Shown here one piece after another: positions 59,256-64,000 of a DNA stretch of 64,000 bases. This stretch comes from Isoetes taiwanensis (Eukaryota > Streptophyta > Lycopodiopsida > Isoetales > Isoetaceae). Within the stretch, counting starts at the first letter, position 1, and the number at the start of each line of letters is the position of its first letter. The notes below the pieces were generated by a model, which saw only the letters and a program-made list of their open reading frames with translations, had not been told where the DNA came from and made no database searches. The stretch lies in assembly GCA_021234155.1 (NCBI GenBank), contig JAJEKV010000075.1, positions 3,691,720-3,755,719 on the forward strand, in the 5' to 3' direction. The position numbers and the translations under genes were made by a program.

Positions 59256-59790
59256 TAATTGTTCTGCCTTTATTTGTTGACATATCTGACATTGCTTAAT
59301 GTATCTTGCAATGTGCTTCTTCAGTCCTGGCCAAAAATAGCTGGAGCGGATCTTAAAATATGTCTTCATAAATCTCGCATGCTCTGCTATAGGACTGTTA
59401 TGTGTGTCGTGGAGAATGAGCTTGCAAACTCCTGATGTCTCGGGGACATATAACTTTTTCTTACAATAAAGAAGGTTATTTTCTTTCTTATAATGGCGGA
59501 AAGCTTCCCTCTCCTTATCCATTCTAGCTTCTTTGGATATGAAATTCAAGATCTGTAGGAAGAGTCTGCTCTATCTGCTTACTAAACTCACTAGTGAGAG
59601 TGAAAATTGCATTATAAAGCGTTCGAGTGAACAATAGATGCCTCAAAAGAGCGTCAGCAACAACATTATGCTTGCCTAGTGCCCACCATGATGCCTCGGC
59701 CTTCAGAGCTAGATCCTGTGACGACCATACGGATCCCGGCAATAAAAAGGACATGTCCCTGCTTAAAACATAAACGGAAGAAGCGAGTGG
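59256..59790 (-). pseudogene. Gypsy RNase H end and integrase zinc-binding domain, remnant
   Basis: 59754-59524 reads KHNVVADALLRH (end of RNase H) and LTSEFSKQIEQTLP. 59549-59256 reads KKLYVPETSGVCKLILHDTH, NSPIAEHARFMKTYF, FWPGLKKHIARYIKQCQICQ, the HHCC zinc-binding domain of integrase. It is cut at 59255 by LTR sequence and at 59793 by the LINE tail, so it is a fragment of a third gypsy copy. Confidence 0.8.
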
Positions 59791-60598
59791 TATGGTTTTT
59801 TTTTTTTTTTTTTTGAGTGAATGGGGTTTTTTTCATTAACTATAGAAAAAGGTACAACATAGTGAGTGAGCAATTAAATACAAATTAAGTAGGAGCTGTG
59901 CTAAGCACATAGCAATGTTGTCTGTAGACAAAAATATTAGTCAACCATATTAGTAGTTGAGGAATGTGTTGTGTTGCTACTAAGAGATCCCATATACAAT
60001 GAGGATCAATGTTGAAAATGTTGAGCAGCATATGTGCAGACAAGTATCAGACCAATTCCTGCAGAAGTGGTTTAGATGCTAATGAAATGCAGAAGGTATA
60101 TGCAGATCTATTTCAAGCCAAAAGAATGAGGTGCAGGTCATTAGGAAGAATAGGATGATTTGTTTGAAAGTGGTAGGAGCTAAGGAATTCAAAGTGAGCC
60201 CGGAAATTAGGCTGAAGTATGAGAGTGTTGCCATTTCCCCAGTTTAGCTCAATAATCAGCCTATCAGCATTGGTAGTGGACATCAAAATAATTAGAGTGC
60301 CATATGCATCCGCCGGACCCTCGCGGATGGTAATAGCATTCCCTCGTAGTACTTTCGAACCGCCTTCTTTCCGTTGCTTTCCATGAACCACCATAGTTGC
60401 ACCATTAAGTATGTGCTTCCTTGCACTTCTATAGCCCATTCTATTTTCTCATCGTGGATGTCGATTATATCAATATCCGTGGATGCCCCTTACCGGGCCT
60501 GTCCCACATATCCTTAGTGTAATGAATATCATGTACTAGTCTCCGCCGCAGGGGAACAATCTATATTCTCGCGGCTCCACCGGCGCCAATATCTCTCG

Positions 60599-61960
60599 CT
60601 AAGGTTCCTCATGTAATCTACCAGAAAGACATTGAGTGTCAGTAATTGAATCATGACAATTTAGTTTAAATAATCTATGAGCTCCCATGAATTTGCCTAT
60701 ATTTAGCCATTTGTTATCCACAGAATCTTTATGCAAGTGTCTCTGACTTGTTGCAACCATTTCAATGTCATACATAACTTGAGATTTAATCCAGGATATA
60801 GAAATTGATTTACCTCCATATTGACACCTGTTCCTATGTTTCCAAACATTCCACAAAGCAATGAAACACAAAGAATTTTTAAAGGCATCATCGTTCATCA
60901 TGAACTCAAGCAGAGTAGCAGGACAATTTATGTTAAAAGTATCCTCAAACCATCTCCAAAATGAAGTAAGCTTAGCACAGCCAAAGATATGCTCCATAGA
61001 TTCAACATAGCTGCATCCAAGAGGGCAGTTGGGATGCACTGGATTTGTTGCAGGGTTCGAGTGCCTGGAAATAGTTTCCAAACTTGGCACACTCTTATTG
61101 GCAATTAACCAAGCAAAATAAGAGATCTTGGGAGGCAAGTAGGAAAGCCAGATATTTTTGAACAACCTAGCTTCAGAGTCATTTGAGAGACCCCAATAAA
61201 GCTTAGATTTGGAGGGCAAGTGAGGCATATTTAAACAAGTGTAGACCTTGGAAACATTGTAGCAGGGCTTACCATAGAGGGTCCATTGAGCAGTACAAGG
61301 ATTGTCTAAGAGTTTGACATTGCTAATTTTTTGCATGATGAATCTGAAAAGAATCTTGTCAGAAGAACTGCCTCTGATCCTATTTTTTAGGTTTGTCCAA
61401 GAGATCCATCTTGTCTGATCCCAGAGATCACCAAGATTTAAAATACCATATGCCATCCACTTTTTATAGAGCTTAGGATGTTTTATAGCCATAGGAGTAG
61501 TGTTATCTCTAGAGAAATTAGGATTCCAGAATATGCTTGTGCTGGAGTGGCTATTCTCTATAGCAGAATGCTCAAAGGTATTGTAAACCTTGTTCCAAGC
61601 CAAAATAATGCTTCTCATGAGAGGTGAGATATTTGGGGCAGGTTTCAATGCTGTGAATGCTGAAGAAGGCAAGTTATGGCTGATAGAAGGATGCCCTTTA
61701 GGATGACTGCATGATAGCCAATGTTTGATGAAAACCGTGGCTGGATTATTATGTATGAACAGGGATTTCCAGATGTATTTCCCAGCCAAAGCATAGCCCT
61801 AAAGGACCAAGTTTTTACAGCCAAGGCCACCATGTTTCTTGCTTCTGGTGATAGAATTCCAGTTAACCATGTGATGTTTCCTCCAAATGTGGAGTTTGTC
61901 AAAGAGATAGGCCTCCAGTCAGAAAAGGACTGGACCGGGATTGTCAACCTTAGGAATTAA
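60599..61960 (-). pseudogene. LINE B post-RT and zf-RVT domain
   Basis: The long frame 61789-60599 (396 codons) has the zf-RVT signature of plant LINEs: LPPKISYFAWLIANKSVPSL, CPLGCSYVESMEHIFGCAKL, then ALWNVWKHRNRCQYGGKS. Upstream, HHMVNWNSITRSKKHGGLGC and LAGKYIWKSLF, the usual end of the RT region, are preceded directly by DWRPISL, which belongs at the RT start. Motifs A to E are therefore deleted. Confidence 0.85.
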
Positions 61961-62780
61961 AGTGATGAGGCCAGATGAAAGAGCAGGATGAAGGTGGTTG
62001 GAATTCCAGAATCCCTTGATCATGTGCATGAAGTCACTTTTAATGGTATCCCGTAACCTAATATAGAATTCGTGGGTAGACCATCGTATTCTGGCTTTTA
62101 CCCTTTGCAAGACTCTTGAGGGTGGAGAAAATCTCATCGAAGGGGTCATAGCAATATTATCGTGGAAGGCCATTGTTATCAATCAAATCAGAAAGTTTTG
62201 GCTTCAAAGAATTTGGACAGAGTCACAATAGGTTGGGAGAAAATACTAGCATAATTAGAGCAAAAGAAATTGGAAATTTCTTTTTTGATCGAAAATGGTA
62301 TTATCATTTCCATCCTTGACAAAGGGTAAGTTGACTTTTCAAAAGTCTAGATTTGGCAACTCAGAAAAGAACTTGAGTTTCCATGATCCATATTGGAAAG
62401 GTACTTGAGCTTGCATTTGATGGATGCCCCTTTTGCTTCCAACTCCTCAATTGTTTTAATGATCATTTCAAGATTTCCTTCTTGCCTATGAAGCTCGATG
62501 TTGAGAGGGTCTTCTTGCAGCTTAATCCTAACCTCCTTCATTTCTTGCAGATAAGCTCTCTTTTCAGCTTGCTTGCTCTCATGTAAATTCTTTGACCACT
62601 GTTTGATCCAGGTCTTGGAGTCTTTTATGTTGGCATAAAAGGATCTCATAGAGTTTGTAGATCTGACCTTGGGGAGAGTATCATAAAAAGCAATGAATTC
62701 ATTACAGAAAGAATCTGAGTCAAGGAGGGAGCAATTCAACTTAAAAGGAGTATTGCCATGCCTCTTGATGGAAAGTGTGT
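61961..62780 (-). pseudogene. LINE B pre-RT linker and RT start
   Basis: Reads KAEKRAYLQEMKEVRIKLQE linker, RLRDTIKSDFMHMIKGFWNS, then ALSSGLITLIPKVDNPG, the pre-motif of plant LINE RT (LIPK), and DWRPISL. The stretch 62183-62350 is frameshifted. Confidence 0.7.
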
Positions 62781-63500
62781 GATTGGTAGTGAAGAATTGA
62801 GGCTGGTGGTCAGATATTGATGTACATTCATCACTGTAGACCAAACAATTATTCCAGATATCATTCTGAATGTTGTTTATGTAGAACCTATCTAGGGCAC
62901 AGTAGACTCTGCTATTACCTTCTTGCTTGTTAGACCATGTATAAGCTGAGGTGGAAGAGGGGATATGCTGAAGAAAATGAGTGTCAAGCATTTGATCCCA
63001 TTGAGATCTTTCATAAGATGACATGTTGAGATTTTTGCCAATTTTTAAGTCCCAAGTAGATGTGTTGTTGAAGTCCCCTGCCATGATCCAGGTGTCACAA
63101 TCTTGAGATGCAATATAATTGCTAACAGGAGGCCAAGTGAGCTCTAATTCTAGAATCAGTGGAGGCATAGATGTTTATTATACCAAATCTAAAATCATTG
63201 TGCTTGAAGATGATATATTGCCAGGATCTGCAAGGGCTAATATAGACAGAGCTGTGATTAAGATGTCTCCAAATAATGCAGAGCCCTCCCGAGGTGCCAG
63301 TGGCCTCAATCCAAGTAGAGGAAAAACCAGGGCCAATCCAATCTGCTAAATTTGAGCACTCAAAACTAGGGAGTCTAAGCTCCTGAAGAAGAATGATATC
63401 AGCATCATAACTTCTGATTTGAGAAAATAGCCCTTCTTCTTTTCAAAGGGCCTTTTATACCTCTTAGATTCCAACTGAGAATCTTCATGATATAGTTAAG
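62781..63500 (-). pseudogene. LINE B AP-type endonuclease, frameshifted
   Basis: Starts MKILSWNLRGIKGPLKRR (63491), continues in another frame with DIILLQELRLPSFECSN (catalytic Glu), then WIMAGDFNNTSTWDL, RVYCALDRFYINN and CTSISDHQPQF. These are the N, E, GDFN, LDR and SDH motifs of APE-like LINE endonucleases. At least one frameshift separates the first third from the rest. Confidence 0.82.
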
Positions 63501-63677
63501 GAAAAGGCAACCTTGGGAAGAATCAATGGAGTTTGATAGCTCTTCTGGATTTAAGTCGAGTGTTAGCAGCAGGGGTATTTTGGATTTGGCCAAGAATATG
63601 TTTATCTTTTTTCTTTCTATTTCTGGTGGATGTTTTGTTTATAGAGTGATCAGCAATAGCCCTATCTTGGTGAGCAG

Positions 63678-63905
63678 TTAGGTAAACATCATCATCCCAG
63701 GGGTATCAAATTTAGAAAAGTGATGTTCAGGGGCATTTTCTTTATCAGGGTCAGAATCTGCAGAGTTACTATCATCAGACATTTTATCAAGGTGAGAGCA
63801 TTGCCAGAATTTAGATTTGCAACACTCCTGAACTATAGGCTCATTTAAAGCTGTGTCACTGGAGTTAGCTACATTATTATCCACATTAGAACAAATAACC
63901 AGCAA
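63678..63905 (-). other. C-terminal piece of LINE B ORF1 (probable)
   Basis: 75 codons, acidic and Ser/Asp rich (DKMSDDSNSADSDPDKENAP), lying just upstream of the endonuclease ORF. Position suggests the end of ORF1; no domain is visible. Confidence 0.35.
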
Positions 63906-64000
63906 ATTATCTTCAGCATTTGAAGTGGAAAGATCTTGTCTGGGAGTAATTTGTTGAAGGTGTGGTAACTCTGCAAATCCCTTTTGATGTAGAGTAGAGT

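Larger units (their letters stand above)
59793..64000 (-). mobile_element. LINE B (L1-type), endonuclease and zf-RVT kept, RT core deleted
   Basis: Minus order: end of ORF1-like sequence (63905-63678), endonuclease (63500-62780), pre-RT linker (62780-62350), RT start, deletion, C-terminal zf-RVT domain ending at 60599, an 800 bp 3' region and a poly-A tail (plus-strand T run 59793-59813). It inserted into the gypsy remnant left of it. The 5' end runs off the window. Confidence 0.85.

Overview
This is eukaryotic, land-plant nuclear DNA. Multi-exon genes with GT-AG introns, a jasmonate-receptor (COI1) type F-box gene, an IDM1-type PHD/acetyltransferase, a plant alanine aminotransferase fragment and abundant Ty3/gypsy, LINE, Mutator-like and Helitron sequence all point that way. 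The long repeat-rich spacers suggest a large genome such as a fern's, but the sequence alone does not fix the species. Most coding sequence is broken; the only large intact frame is a retroelement polyprotein running off the left edge.

Layout. 1-3.2 kb: minus-strand Ty3/gypsy element (broken gag, then protease, RNase H and reverse transcriptase in one open frame). 3.2-8.4 kb: no convincing gene; a Helitron 3' end at 7.5 kb. 8.4-11.3 kb: PHD-finger/GNAT pseudogene split by a Mutator-like element with about 260 bp inverted repeats and a 9 bp target duplication. 12-12.5 kb: fold-back repeat. 13.4-13.9 kb: alanine aminotransferase exons (minus). 14.7-16.3 kb: broken gene of unknown family. 17.1-17.4 kb: neat 100-residue ORF with a TATA box. 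18.9-24.3 kb: orphan exons (minus) around a 1.7 kb pyrimidine tract. 26.4-28.6 kb: COI1-like gene, three exons, one frameshift. 29-36 kb: repeats and Helitron ends.

36.5-39.6 kb: 3' end of a plus-strand chromovirus with its LTR. 39.6-51.1 kb: related minus-strand gypsy element with both LTRs, tRNA-Met primer site and polypurine tract. Its protease and RT active site are deleted, and its unusually long leader holds degenerate extra ORFs including a histone H3-fold sequence, plus a solo LTR of another family. 51-52.3 kb: tandem duplication. 52.8-56.2 kb: LINE with RRM-type ORF1, endonuclease and truncated RT (minus). 57.4-59.8 kb: LTR pieces in opposite orientations and a gypsy integrase remnant. 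59.8-64 kb: second LINE whose RT core is deleted (minus).

The genes do not form a functional unit. Gene-derived remnants (PHD/GNAT, alanine aminotransferase, COI1-like) are scattered among nested transposons. Three of the four large retroelements have lost the RT catalytic core while keeping other domains.
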